Assembly (NCBI GenBank): GCA_023957125.1 | Contig: JAMLHL010000004.1 | Coordinates: 1-64,000 of the forward strand | DNA: 64,000 nt | DNA from: Chitinophagaceae bacterium | Lineage (GTDB): Bacteria > Bacteroidota > Bacteroidia > Chitinophagales > Chitinophagaceae | Direction of reading: 5' to 3' | Shown here: positions 6,986 through 16,800 of the stretch, one piece after another | How the letters are laid out: every line of letters begins with the position of its first letter | How positions within the stretch are numbered: position 1 is the stretch's first letter | Program-made: the position numbers and the translations under genes | The notes under the pieces: generated by a model | The model's database searches: none | Told to the model about the DNA's origin: nothing | What the model saw: the letters and a program-made list of their open reading frames with translations, nothing else

Positions 6986-8086
6986 TTATTTCAATAATTT
7001 AAACCCGTTTACCGCATTTGTATAATAGAGCTTATCCACCACCGTTTTGGGCAGCTTTAATCCGCGGAATACACCGTCAAACGATTTTGAGCGCATCGTG
7101 TCTTCTGTACAAAAGAATCGCCAGTCGTTTAACCAGGCCTGGTGAACAAAAGCACTGAATTCTCCGGGCGAATCCGAATCATTTGCAATCCGGTCGGTGC
7201 CATAAAGCAGCCGGTCCTGGTACTTCAGGAAAAACTCCCGCACTTTTTCCCGGTCCTTCATAGTCTGGAGTTGCAGGTGAGAGATCCGGGCGGCTAAATC
7301 CACAGCCTTACCGGGAAAACGATCCAGCCATTTTGCCAATTCATCGGTACTCCATTCGAGGCTGCTCAGATGAGCGCCGATAAAACCAAGCTGAGGGTTC
7401 TGCTCCAGCATACGATCCCGCGCTGCTATCTGATCGTCATAAGACGGGAATTCAGGATGTAAATACATGTGAAATTCGGGGTGGCGCGTATAGTACCGTT
7501 TATCGGTATTAATGGTCATCTGTTCTACCGGCAGCCAGCAATTCCTGGGTTCACCGAGATGCCCGATCACAGGGAGACGCGCTTCTGTAAGAAAATTCCA
7601 TACGGGCTTGAATCTTGGATTATCAACCATTACCATCCTGCCCTGCCTGTCTGTCAGCTCCATTCCAATATTCTTATATACTTTCACCGCCACCGCCCCG
7701 TCCTTAATCGCCTGCCGCAGGCTGTCTATGGTTGTCTCTGCCCAATCCCCGCTGTCAAAATCCTTCACTGAAAAAGTGGTGGCAAAAGATACTACATCGG
7801 GGCGTCTTTTCATTTGATAAATGGCATACTGCTGCTGGGCTTCTATTCCGGGTGCTTCATCCACAACAATGGACAACAACCTGAAATTATCCACCCCGGC
7901 CTGGTGCACAAAAGCCGTATCATACGTTCTGATATGCACATGCGCGTCAACTTTCGGCACCCGTGTGAAGTCATCCAACGTGTAAAAGGATCCTTCCGGA
8001 TGCTTACCGGGTGCTGGTGCACAGGAAATTAAAAACAACAGAAACGCCACCCCCGTCGGCAGGCCGAACCGCTTATTCTTTTTCAT
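6986..8086 (-). CDS. Amidohydrolase-family lipoprotein (Amidohydro_2 type)
   Basis: A 366-residue protein with a lipoprotein signal ending FLISCAP. The TIM-barrel amidohydrolase ligands are visible: DAHVHI (HxH), VKVYKN (Lys), VIGHLGEP (His), IGAHLSSLEW (His) and YGTDRIA (Asp). Members hydrolyse lactones or amides or decarboxylate acids; the substrate is not evident. It is 33 bp after an exported DapA-like gene in the same direction, so both may process one sugar-acid derivative outside the cytoplasm. Surface anchoring of such an enzyme is unusual. Confidence 0.8.
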   Translation of the reverse strand: MKKNKRFGLPTGVAFLLFLISCAPAPGKHPEGSFYTLDDFTRVPKVDAHVHIRTYDTAFVHQAGVDNFRLLSIVVDEAPGIEAQQQYAIYQMKRRPDVVSFATTFSVKDFDSGDWAETTIDSLRQAIKDGAVAVKVYKNIGMELTDRQGRMVMVDNPRFKPVWNFLTEARLPVIGHLGEPRNCWLPVEQMTINTDKRYYTRHPEFHMYLHPEFPSYDDQIAARDRMLEQNPQLGFIGAHLSSLEWSTDELAKWLDRFPGKAVDLAARISHLQLQTMKDREKVREFFLKYQDRLLYGTDRIANDSDSPGEFSAFVHQAWLNDWRFFCTEDTMRSKSFDGVFRGLKLPKTVVDKLYYTNAVNGFKLLK

Positions 8087-8119
8087 ACGATACTGTACTA
8101 TAATTTCGAGATTTTAAGA

Positions 8120-9163
8120 TCACAATTGCTCCAAAGTTTCCTTGTATAATTCCATCAGTGCCGCTAATTTCAATTGTTCGTTTACCCGCATCTCCCGTCG
8201 TGGAACACGACAAACAGATGTGATGGGCACCCCTCTTTGCTGCAGGAACATTTTGGCCGACATCGGGTAAAGCAATCCGGCGGTACTATCCATAACCGTT
8301 AGTCTCGCGCTCAGCCGGTTCAGTTCTTTTTCGCTCCTCCGCTCATTGACGCCCTTAATTAATGCCACATATAAGTCGGGATAGAAGTTGCCCGCGATCG
8401 GTGAAAGTCCGGCCCCGCCATCTTTCAGCGACCCCAGGGCGGTTGGCGTATCCGCGTTAAAAAAAGAAAAAGAGGTGTCTGCTACAACCTTAATTTTCTG
8501 TTTTATAGCTTCCGGATCGCAACTGGTATCCTTATGATAAAAAAAACGTCCGCTTTCTCCAAGCCATTTCATCAGTTCGGGCGATAGCAATCTTTTATAC
8601 GGAGACGGGCACTCATATATCCCTAAAGGAATATTACCGGTAAGTGTCAGCAACTGCCCGGTTCTTTTTTTGAATGTGTCGTCGGTTTCTTCCTTGCCCA
8701 CCAGTTGGCTGGTAATTAAAACAACCGCGGCCACTCCCGTATCATAAACCTGCTTTATAAAATCGGCGCATTTGTCCACAGAATGACTAAAGGTGCCGGT
8801 GGCCACTACCGGTACTTTCCCGCGGGCGGCTTTCAGCGTGGTTCGAATGATCAACAGCCGTTCGGCGTCTGAGAGGGAGTACATTTCACTGGAAGCGCAG
8901 TTGGCAAACAAACCACTGGCTCCCGACTGAATATAAAATTCGGTCAGTTTTGTAAGCCCAACTGTATCAACCTCTTTATTATCCAGAAACGGGGTCAACA
9001 TTACCGACCACAATCCCCCCGGAAGTTTATTTAAATTTCTTTGGGGCAAGTCCCTCCTTTCAAAATCAGCGGCATGAGCCGAAGCGCCAAACGGCAGGTC
9101 TTTAAAAACGACCGCGGCGGCGCCGAGCAGGCCTTTTTTGATAAAATCTCTTCTCTCTTTCAT
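8120..9163 (-). CDS. Exported dihydrodipicolinate synthase/NAL-family protein
   Basis: A 347-residue DapA-fold protein behind a Tat-type leader (MKERRDFIKKGLLGAAAVVF). The barrel starts GGLWSVMLTPF; the substrate-loop region is NCASSEMYSL; the tyrosine segment reads GIYECPSPY; and the Schiff-base Lys lies in FYHKDTS. The family cleaves or forms 2-keto acid aldol bonds (sialic acid, KDG, dihydrodipicolinate). Most are cytoplasmic, so a Tat leader is notable. The frame continues upstream to 9253 and overlaps its neighbour, but the ATG at 9163 gives the correct leader. Confidence 0.85.
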   Translation of the reverse strand: MKERRDFIKKGLLGAAAVVFKDLPFGASAHAADFERRDLPQRNLNKLPGGLWSVMLTPFLDNKEVDTVGLTKLTEFYIQSGASGLFANCASSEMYSLSDAERLLIIRTTLKAARGKVPVVATGTFSHSVDKCADFIKQVYDTGVAAVVLITSQLVGKEETDDTFKKRTGQLLTLTGNIPLGIYECPSPYKRLLSPELMKWLGESGRFFYHKDTSCDPEAIKQKIKVVADTSFSFFNADTPTALGSLKDGGAGLSPIAGNFYPDLYVALIKGVNERRSEKELNRLSARLTVMDSTAGLLYPMSAKMFLQQRGVPITSVCRVPRREMRVNEQLKLAALMELYKETLEQL

Positions 9164-9222
9164 GTTTATCTTGTTTCGTATTACTTTTCTGTAAAATGAA
9201 ATCAATAATGGCTTTTCAATGA

Positions 9223-12045
9223 TTATTTTTCCTGCTGCCGGGGGATCAGCCATGCTTCAGACAACAACGTGCCCCAGCCACCGGTATTCCGCCATTGCTC
9301 CTTCTTCACCCTTACAGGCGTTCGCAGCATATGCCCCACCGGCTGATCTGCTTCTGAGATTTCCCCCGGTTCATCATCCGCAAAAAGCGTGGTATCTTTC
9401 ATCAGCCGGACTTCCAAAACACCCGCTTTAATATAAGAAGCAGGGATCTCAAAACTGAAAAAATCACTCCTGTTTTCCGGTAGCTCCACATTCCCGGCCA
9501 ACAGTTTATTATTTGCATAAACGGATTGTGTTTTTTGCTTCATCCTGCCGGCATAGCGTTCCTGGAAGGTAGGCCGCACTAATGTCAGCCTCAGCGTATA
9601 ATCCTGCCCCGGCGGCAAACCGGTATATAACAGCGTTACGCCCTGATCTTCATCCTGGGTAAAATGCATAGACCGTTGGCTGGGCCTGTTTTCTTCCGAA
9701 AGCATGGTGGATACATAAGGCTGCCCGTGATCATACGGATAACCTGCCACCACATGAGGAGCCGTATTCCCCGTACCTAAATTATCATACAGCGCACCGG
9801 TATTCTTCCCTTCATAGTCGGTAATCATATCTAATAATTCGTTCCGCTGTACTTCCCCGTTTGCCTTTTCCGCTCTTTCCAATTGCCTTTTCAACCAGCC
9901 TAACCCAATGTAATCGTGCCGGAGATTAAAAATAGCTTCACTGCGGGTTCCAAAGATATCATTACTTTCTTCTCCCAGCCGAACCGCTTCCTTCCTGAGC
10001 CTGATCATTTCCGGCGTTTCATTTTTTAATACCCGGTCAATCTGCCCTGCCAGATCATTCCATTTAATATTTTTTTTGTTTGCAGTGATGTGTTGCTTTA
10101 TGGACTGTTGTGTTTTCAGCTGCTGGATCAAATCCAGCCTGATGTATGCGTCCAGCGCGCCCTTTTGCATATACATTCTCCATAGCCAGTTGTCTTTCAT
10201 CAGGTTCGCCGGTATTAACCGGCCGGCTTGCTGAACAGCGGCATAACAGGCAACTATTCCTTTCTTGTTCTGCAAGGGTTCATTTTCCAGTTCCTCCATA
10301 TTGGATTCCAACTGCAGGATGGCTTTGGTCATTAATGGGGCGGCTGCCCTGCCAAACCAGTTCGTACTGTATTCATTTACCACCCGTTCGACGCTCATAC
10401 GCGGGTTCCACAACAAGCGCTGCCACATCCATTGATTGAAGTGATCATGATTACCGCTGGAATGAGTGATATCGCCAACGCCGTAAGGCATCAGGTCGTT
10501 GAACACCCGGTGGTAATATTGGGGCCATGTAAAAAAGCTAAGCCGGTCATACACCATAGTGAGGGTTTGATCGGGTCTTCGTTCATAAATTTCATGGCTC
10601 CAGGCAGGCGGCTGATTCCCGTCTTTATCTGCCCTGGGATACATCTGGATATATCCATGTTGCGAATACTTCCAATGAGTTATTTCATTAAAATATAAAA
10701 TTTTATGCCGCCCGGGAAGCTGGTGAAGCAATTCCTTAGGATATAAACCATAGGGTCCAAACCCGGGATATCTGAAAAGATCCATCCGGTGGTTTTGGCG
10801 ATGCCCCGGCTGCCAGGTAGTGGCATCCGATCCGGGACCATACCCCCAGGCCCAAAGCCATTCCCGCGGCTTTTCCTTCAGGTAATCCAGGATGGCAAGG
10901 TCGCTTTCGTTATCAAATTTCTGGTTGGTAAAATAAAGCCTTGTTCGGGGATGATAACGGTGTATGATACCCGCAATTTGTTCACACAAATGAATGAAGG
11001 TTTTTCCGTAAGGATGGCAAAGGTCACATTCACAACCTCCCCCGTCTCCCCCTTTCAACTGGATGAAATCATAAGCAGGACTATCGCTAAAGAAACGTTC
11101 ACATTCCCGGAGGATGTATGCATGGGCAGCCGGAACAGAAGGACAGATATAAAACTCCCGTCCTATGGATTCAAAGGCCCGCCATTCCCGCGGGTACTCT
11201 TTTTCCGTAATAGCATTGGGAAGGAAGGTACCGCAAACCATCAAATCGTACGACTTGAGGAACCGGATGTCTTCCGTCTCTTCCTCTTTAGACCCTCTGT
11301 TAACAAAGAAGGTATTGGCCCCGGCTAATGCCAGATCCATTATGGCCCGCTCTTTATCTTTTTTTGTCCACCGGCGGACTTTTGCTTTTTCCAATGCCAC
11401 ATGGCTTTGTCCGTACTGCGTGCCCCTTACTTCAAAGGCCGGCGCAGACCTTATATCCAACGGGTCCATCTCTATCTTCTCAGACCCTAACCGGCTCTCT
11501 CTCAAAAAAGCCCCCACCGCGTAAAGAAGACCCCGGTTATCCACACCCGCCATGATCATTTTTCCCGGAGCCTCCTTTTTTCCCGGGAAATATTTCAACT
11601 GGAAGCCTTCGGGACCGGGGTTTTGCCCGGTGAGAATGACCATCCTGTTCTGAATATATAATTCTTCTATGGCGGCATGACCGGCAGCGACGCCAAAGAA
11701 GATCCGCAGGGTTCCGGGGTCCTCTTCAATTGATAAAGGTTTATCTCCGGCATGTCGGATATGTATCCCCACCTGTGATTTTTCTTTCACACGTGCGCAC
11801 AACAGTTCCAGGATATTGTTTTCAATAGCGGAGGGAGAGCCGGAGGTAACCACCACCATTTGTTCAAAAGGCGTCCCGTGTACCGGTATAACGAACGAAA
11901 GCATTACAAGCACCGCCAACAGGATGATCTTTTTATAACCTGCAAGCCCACCATCCACAACGGCTCTATAGATACTTCCCGTACTATGTTTGTATCCTGC
12001 GAATACCGTGGGTAAACGAAGCAACGCGTTACAATTAAAAAACAT
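9223..12045 (-). CDS. Large secreted glycoside-hydrolase-like protein
   Basis: A 940-residue protein with a signal segment near residues 38-57 (KKIILLAVLVMLSFVIPVHG). Residues about 60-200 resemble the GH20b/GH67-type N-terminal domain, with AGVDNRGLLYAVGAFLRESR. A barrel-like central part includes CECDLCHPYGKTF, a cysteine pattern seen in DUF4838-type proteins, and many Trp/Tyr residues. The C-terminal 200 residues look like a beta-sandwich. It is probably a glycosidase related to alpha-glucuronidases; the catalytic acids could not be assigned. It starts just after the SusCD terminator and is followed by the DapA-like gene after 59 bp. Confidence 0.65.
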   Translation of the reverse strand: MFFNCNALLRLPTVFAGYKHSTGSIYRAVVDGGLAGYKKIILLAVLVMLSFVIPVHGTPFEQMVVVTSGSPSAIENNILELLCARVKEKSQVGIHIRHAGDKPLSIEEDPGTLRIFFGVAAGHAAIEELYIQNRMVILTGQNPGPEGFQLKYFPGKKEAPGKMIMAGVDNRGLLYAVGAFLRESRLGSEKIEMDPLDIRSAPAFEVRGTQYGQSHVALEKAKVRRWTKKDKERAIMDLALAGANTFFVNRGSKEEETEDIRFLKSYDLMVCGTFLPNAITEKEYPREWRAFESIGREFYICPSVPAAHAYILRECERFFSDSPAYDFIQLKGGDGGGCECDLCHPYGKTFIHLCEQIAGIIHRYHPRTRLYFTNQKFDNESDLAILDYLKEKPREWLWAWGYGPGSDATTWQPGHRQNHRMDLFRYPGFGPYGLYPKELLHQLPGRHKILYFNEITHWKYSQHGYIQMYPRADKDGNQPPAWSHEIYERRPDQTLTMVYDRLSFFTWPQYYHRVFNDLMPYGVGDITHSSGNHDHFNQWMWQRLLWNPRMSVERVVNEYSTNWFGRAAAPLMTKAILQLESNMEELENEPLQNKKGIVACYAAVQQAGRLIPANLMKDNWLWRMYMQKGALDAYIRLDLIQQLKTQQSIKQHITANKKNIKWNDLAGQIDRVLKNETPEMIRLRKEAVRLGEESNDIFGTRSEAIFNLRHDYIGLGWLKRQLERAEKANGEVQRNELLDMITDYEGKNTGALYDNLGTGNTAPHVVAGYPYDHGQPYVSTMLSEENRPSQRSMHFTQDEDQGVTLLYTGLPPGQDYTLRLTLVRPTFQERYAGRMKQKTQSVYANNKLLAGNVELPENRSDFFSFEIPASYIKAGVLEVRLMKDTTLFADDEPGEISEADQPVGHMLRTPVRVKKEQWRNTGGWGTLLSEAWLIPRQQEK

Positions 12046-12065
12046 ACATCCGAAGCTACTAAAAA

Positions 12066-12101
12066 ACAGAGAGGAATATCCGTAAAGGAGCTCCTCTCTG
12101 T
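12066..12101 (-). terminator. Rho-independent terminator after susD
   Basis: A perfect 10-bp stem, ACAGAGAGGA (12066-12075) with TCCTCTCTGT (12092-12101), 16-base loop. Read on the minus strand it lies 25 bp after the susD stop and is followed by TTTTTT. It should end the SusCD transcript and separate it from the 940-residue gene. Confidence 0.85.
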
Positions 12102-12126
12102 GAAAAAATACTCAAAAAATTTTTAT

Positions 12127-13893
12127 TTACCACGGTTTACCCGTTCCCTGCAACAGCCATATTTTTGACCACTGGTCATCTACGGCGGGCTCAAGGTTTT
12201 GGATGGCTTTATTTACATTCTCTTCGTTAAAATTCTTTTCACTATCTCCAAAATAAAAACGGATGGGTATTTTATCTCCCATGGGGCCATTCACGAGGTT
12301 TTTACCTAAATCGGGATAACCCGTTCTCCTCCAGTCAAACCAGGCCTCTATGGTGGTGAACAACGCCACCCATTTTTGTTCCATAACAGGGAGTAATTTA
12401 TCCGTTGCGTTATTGAACCTGTCCACCATATTGTTCAGAAAAGCATTTTGATCATACGCCTCAATCTGATGCGTTTCAGGATCATATACCCGCATATCCC
12501 CGTTTTTCACATCATACTGATCCAGCGATGCAAGGATACCCTTTTTGAAATACTCCTCAGCCGGTCCGGTGATCCAGCCCCTGACGGCAGCTTCGGCCAG
12601 GGTGAAGTTCACTTCGGTTGCCGTGAGAAATATGCCGGGGAGATAGGGACTTTTGTTTTCCCTGAACATGGGAGCAAAATAAGATACAAAAGGATTGGCA
12701 GCGCCGGCGTTATAAATAGCCGGGTCTAAATTACGGATAGTGCTCAGATCATTCCCATTGTTGCCATTATACGTATCTGGATTCGCCAAAGCAATGGGCA
12801 AGCCCACAAAAAGCGAAGTATCTGTGCCCTCCCGGAAAGTCTTTAAAAATTTTTTTACTTTCCCATCGCTGTCTTTCATGATCACCTTATCACCGCCCTT
12901 GTCCGCGATAATAGTGGGCACGTCCACGGGTTGAAGCCATACGGTTAATCGCGGATCGCGGGTTTCCTTCAGGAAATCAACAAAGGGGGCGCCGGGTTTT
13001 TGACGGCGGTAAGGATCTTCTGTTTTTTGATTAAAAGCCCCCAGCGGATAGCTGTCGGAAGCCGAAGTGCCGGGTAGCTGCACTACGGCATTATCCGCAC
13101 TGTTAAGGATGACCGGGTATTTGCCCGGATCCGATACGATCCTGTTGAATTCGGCTTTCACATCCACGCCGATATCCATCATCTCACTTGTTTTTTCAGA
13201 CAGGCGCATCAAAAATCTTAACCGGAGCGAGTTGGCAAAAGCCCGCCATTTATTAATATCACCGTTAAACATAATATCAGCCGACCGGGTGAAGTCGGAA
13301 ACCGCCTGAACATTGCTAAAGGCGTCATTTGCTTCCTCCAAATAACCTAAAATCCCTTTAAATACATCTTTCTGTTTATCATATACAGGCTTTAGAATAT
13401 CATCTTCCCCTCTCATGGCTTCGCTGAAAGGCACATCCCCCCAGCCGGAAGTATTAAAACCAAACCAATAGCCCTGCATGGTAAGCGACACCGCCCTTAA
13501 AAAAGTGGAATCTTTGGAATCTTTCGCCCGCTTTCCCAGGTAATTACTGTTGGCTAAAGGAAGATAAAAATTACGATATCCCCATCCTCTTCCTTTCCAT
13601 CCAAAGGTATTTTTGATATTAACGCCGCCTCCCTGGTCCTGCTGCACATATTGCATGGTTGCATCAATGATACACTGGCTGGTATTGCCGGCAAAGCCGG
13701 CGAGCACCATCTGCATGGCGCTGTTAGACAGTACATCTGTCATTACAAAACCGGGGTCCACCTCTTCAGCATTTAAGGCATTGGGAGATATATTGGTGTC
13801 CGTTAATTGTTTATTACAACTGAAAAAGAACAACGGTAAAATAAGCGTTGAAATAAGTTTAAAATTTTTATATACAGGTTTCATATTTGACAT
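12127..13893 (-). CDS. SusD/RagB-family nutrient-binding lipoprotein (SusD-like_2 type)
   Basis: A 588-residue outer-membrane lipoprotein with signal LILPLFFFSCNKQ. The opening TDTNISPNALNAEEVDPGFV and the helical TPR-like body match the SusD-like_2 subgroup; the C-terminus holds the usual VALFTTIEAWFDWRRTGYP. It captures glycans or other nutrients at the surface and lids the SusC channel. It begins 3 bp after susC, so the pair is translationally linked. The ligand is unknown. Confidence 0.92.
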   Translation of the reverse strand: MSNMKPVYKNFKLISTLILPLFFFSCNKQLTDTNISPNALNAEEVDPGFVMTDVLSNSAMQMVLAGFAGNTSQCIIDATMQYVQQDQGGGVNIKNTFGWKGRGWGYRNFYLPLANSNYLGKRAKDSKDSTFLRAVSLTMQGYWFGFNTSGWGDVPFSEAMRGEDDILKPVYDKQKDVFKGILGYLEEANDAFSNVQAVSDFTRSADIMFNGDINKWRAFANSLRLRFLMRLSEKTSEMMDIGVDVKAEFNRIVSDPGKYPVILNSADNAVVQLPGTSASDSYPLGAFNQKTEDPYRRQKPGAPFVDFLKETRDPRLTVWLQPVDVPTIIADKGGDKVIMKDSDGKVKKFLKTFREGTDTSLFVGLPIALANPDTYNGNNGNDLSTIRNLDPAIYNAGAANPFVSYFAPMFRENKSPYLPGIFLTATEVNFTLAEAAVRGWITGPAEEYFKKGILASLDQYDVKNGDMRVYDPETHQIEAYDQNAFLNNMVDRFNNATDKLLPVMEQKWVALFTTIEAWFDWRRTGYPDLGKNLVNGPMGDKIPIRFYFGDSEKNFNEENVNKAIQNLEPAVDDQWSKIWLLQGTGKPW

Positions 13894-13896
13894 CTT

Positions 13897-16800
13897 TTAG
13901 AATTCAACATTTAATTTTAAACCCAACACCGCGGTCCAGGGATCCATATTGGAACGCTCCCATCCCAAGCTATAGGAGTTCCGCGAGTTTTGTAAAAAAC
14001 CTGCCGATTCCGGATCTATTCCATTTTTCGCTTTTGTCCAGATGATGAGGTTGCGCATGAAAAGCGAGAGCGACAGCCCCTGTGCTTTAATGCCACCAGC
14101 TATTTTGGGAGAAAAGCTATAGGTTAACGCCAGTTCTCTCATCTTTATAAAAGAAGCGTCGTATAACCAGGTTTGAACACCCTGACTGGAAGTATAGCCG
14201 GAACCGCCCGCAATATTATCAATAGGAGTATATCGGGTATCCGCTCCGCCAAAATTTTCAACATAATCATCTGTTGCCGCGTCATATCTTACACCGGGAA
14301 AGAAAACGCCGTTGTTGAGGCCGGTGGCCGGCAGAAAATAGCCGCCCATTTCTTCTGTTCTTCCTCCCACATAAGTAAGGCCATTCCAGCCATTGTATAT
14401 TTCCGGGTTATTGCGTATTTCATCAGCGATCTTATTTTGATCTCCTCCAAAAGAGCCCTGGTTTAAAATGCCGGTGAAAGTGCTGGATCCCGGTCCTTTA
14501 TACCACGACTCCACTTTTCCTCCTTCCGCCAAACGCATCATACTCTCCGAAAAATAGGTGCCTCCCTGGCGCCAATCGAAATTTGCCGAGATGCTGAACC
14601 GGTTAAAGGAAACAGAGGTCTGGAAACCCAGCATAAAGTCACTGATCACGTTCCCCATTTTCCGTCTTTCAGGTTCAAGCTGCAGGAGACCATTATCATC
14701 CACGATCGGCCAGTCTTTATATTTTCCTTCTTTAACGCGCAGCACATCATTGCCCCATATATCCCCGATATCGCCGCCTACCTGGGTTTCACTATAGGCA
14801 TTGAAGCGGCTCCAGAACCGGAAGGTGGATATGCCTTCGGGAAGTGCCACCAGTTTGCTTCTGTCTTTTGTAAAAACAAAATTCATGTCCCAGGTCAGGC
14901 GGTTCGTTCTAACCGGAACTACATTCAGCTTCAGTTCTATTCCTTTGTTCCTGACAATCCCTGCATTTTCACTGGCATATAAAAAGCCGGTTTCGGTAGG
15001 TACCTGCACGCTCATGATCTGCCCTCTGTCTTCCACCTGGTAATAGGTAGCGTCAAAACCTATGCGATTATCCAGGAGAGACAGATCCAACCCCACTTCG
15101 GAGGAAACCACGCTTTCGGGCTTCAAATTGCTGTTTGCCATTGTTGGCTGTAAAGAATAAGTGGTTCGGTCGCCCCAGGTATAGCGGTCCAGCACCTGCA
15201 GTAATTGATAGGGTCCGGTATCTTTACCCACCCGCGCCCATCCGCCGCGCAATTTCAGTAAGGAAACAGCGGAAGGCAAACGGAGCATATCCGAAAGAAT
15301 AAGGCTTAATGAGGCTGACGGATAAAAGTAAGATCTGTGGTTAGGTGGTAAGGTGCTCGACCAGTCATTCCTTCCGGTCAGTTCCAGGTAAACCATCCGG
15401 TCGTAATCGAAGGAAGCCATTCCATACAAGCCATATACACGCTTCAATGAAAGTGCGCTGTTATATATCAGGGAACCTTTGTCCACATTGCTCGCTGTAA
15501 ACAAACCCGGTAATACCAGGTTTTCGCCCCCAATATTGGCGCTCGATCCTCTCCGGAACATGGAATTGCCGCCCGCGGAGACAGCTCCCGAAAACTTCTG
15601 TATCTTCTTTTTGTACGACAGCAGGAAATCCATGTTGGTTTCCTGCACATTAGACGAGGAATAATTATATCTCCCCAACGGGTACCGGATATCGGAGACG
15701 GCCCGTTGCGCGGTTGTGGTGTAGGTTTCACTGAAAGTACCTATACGGGTCATAAGACTCAGATCGGGAATAATATCCCAATCGAGCTTAACATTGCCGT
15801 ACGGATTTGTTTTTTGAAAACCATCGAGGTTCTGATAGGCGGTAAACCAGGGATTATTGAATCCCGGATCCCACACGTTTTGTTCCATGTTCGCCACCTT
15901 CCAGTAATCCTTCACGTCATTGATATCAATATAATTGGGCATCATATACACATCCTCAAACGGATAGCTGTTCAAGCCCAATGATCTTGTCCGGAAATTA
16001 TTAGACCCCGAGCTTACATATCGCGCATTGGCCGAGACCTTCAGTGTATTGATGATCTTATAGGAAAAAGACATGCCTACGGCGTTTTTCTTCAACTCTA
16101 ATCCCGGAAAAGTTCCCTTTGCACGGGTATCAGACATAGACAGATTAAAATTTGCTTTTTCTCCGGAGCCGTGAATGCCTACTTCATTGATGAAGCTGTT
16201 GCCGGTCTGTACAAAGTTGTTAACATTGTTGGGATAAGCTTTCAGGGGAACCGCCACACCATCCGAATTCCATTGAACAGCGGGCGTTCCCATAGCGGGA
16301 CCATACCAGCCATCCTGCGAAGCGCCAAAAGCGCCCTGCCGTCCGTTGGCAAACTGATCCTGCAGTTTTATAAAATGATAGGGTTGAGACGCGGTAAAAG
16401 AGGAGTTTATAGACACCCCGATCTTATTTTTTGCCCCCTTTCCGCTTTTGGTGGTAACGAGCAATACGCCATTTCCGGCTCTGGAGCCATACAGCGCCGC
16501 GGCGCTCGGCCCCTTCAGTACCGAAACGCTTTCGATATCGGTGGAACTGATATCCGATAATACGCTGGCGCTGTTGCCTGTTGGAAGCCCGTCTATTACA
16601 ATAAGCGGAGCGTCGTTACCCGACAGCGACATCGCTCCCCGGATAATGACCTGCGGATCACTGTTGATATCAGGGCTGGGATTGCCTATCCTCAAACCCG
16701 CTACTTTACCCGTAAGCGCGTTCACCGCATTCTCCTGCGGCACTTTACTGAGCTGGTCACTGTTCACCTCTCCTACCGAATAACCCAGCGCCCTCTGCGC

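Noticed and set aside
10789..11328. Open frame of 179 codons opposite the glycosidase-like gene
   Set aside because: It is antisense to a well-supported long gene and has no family pattern.
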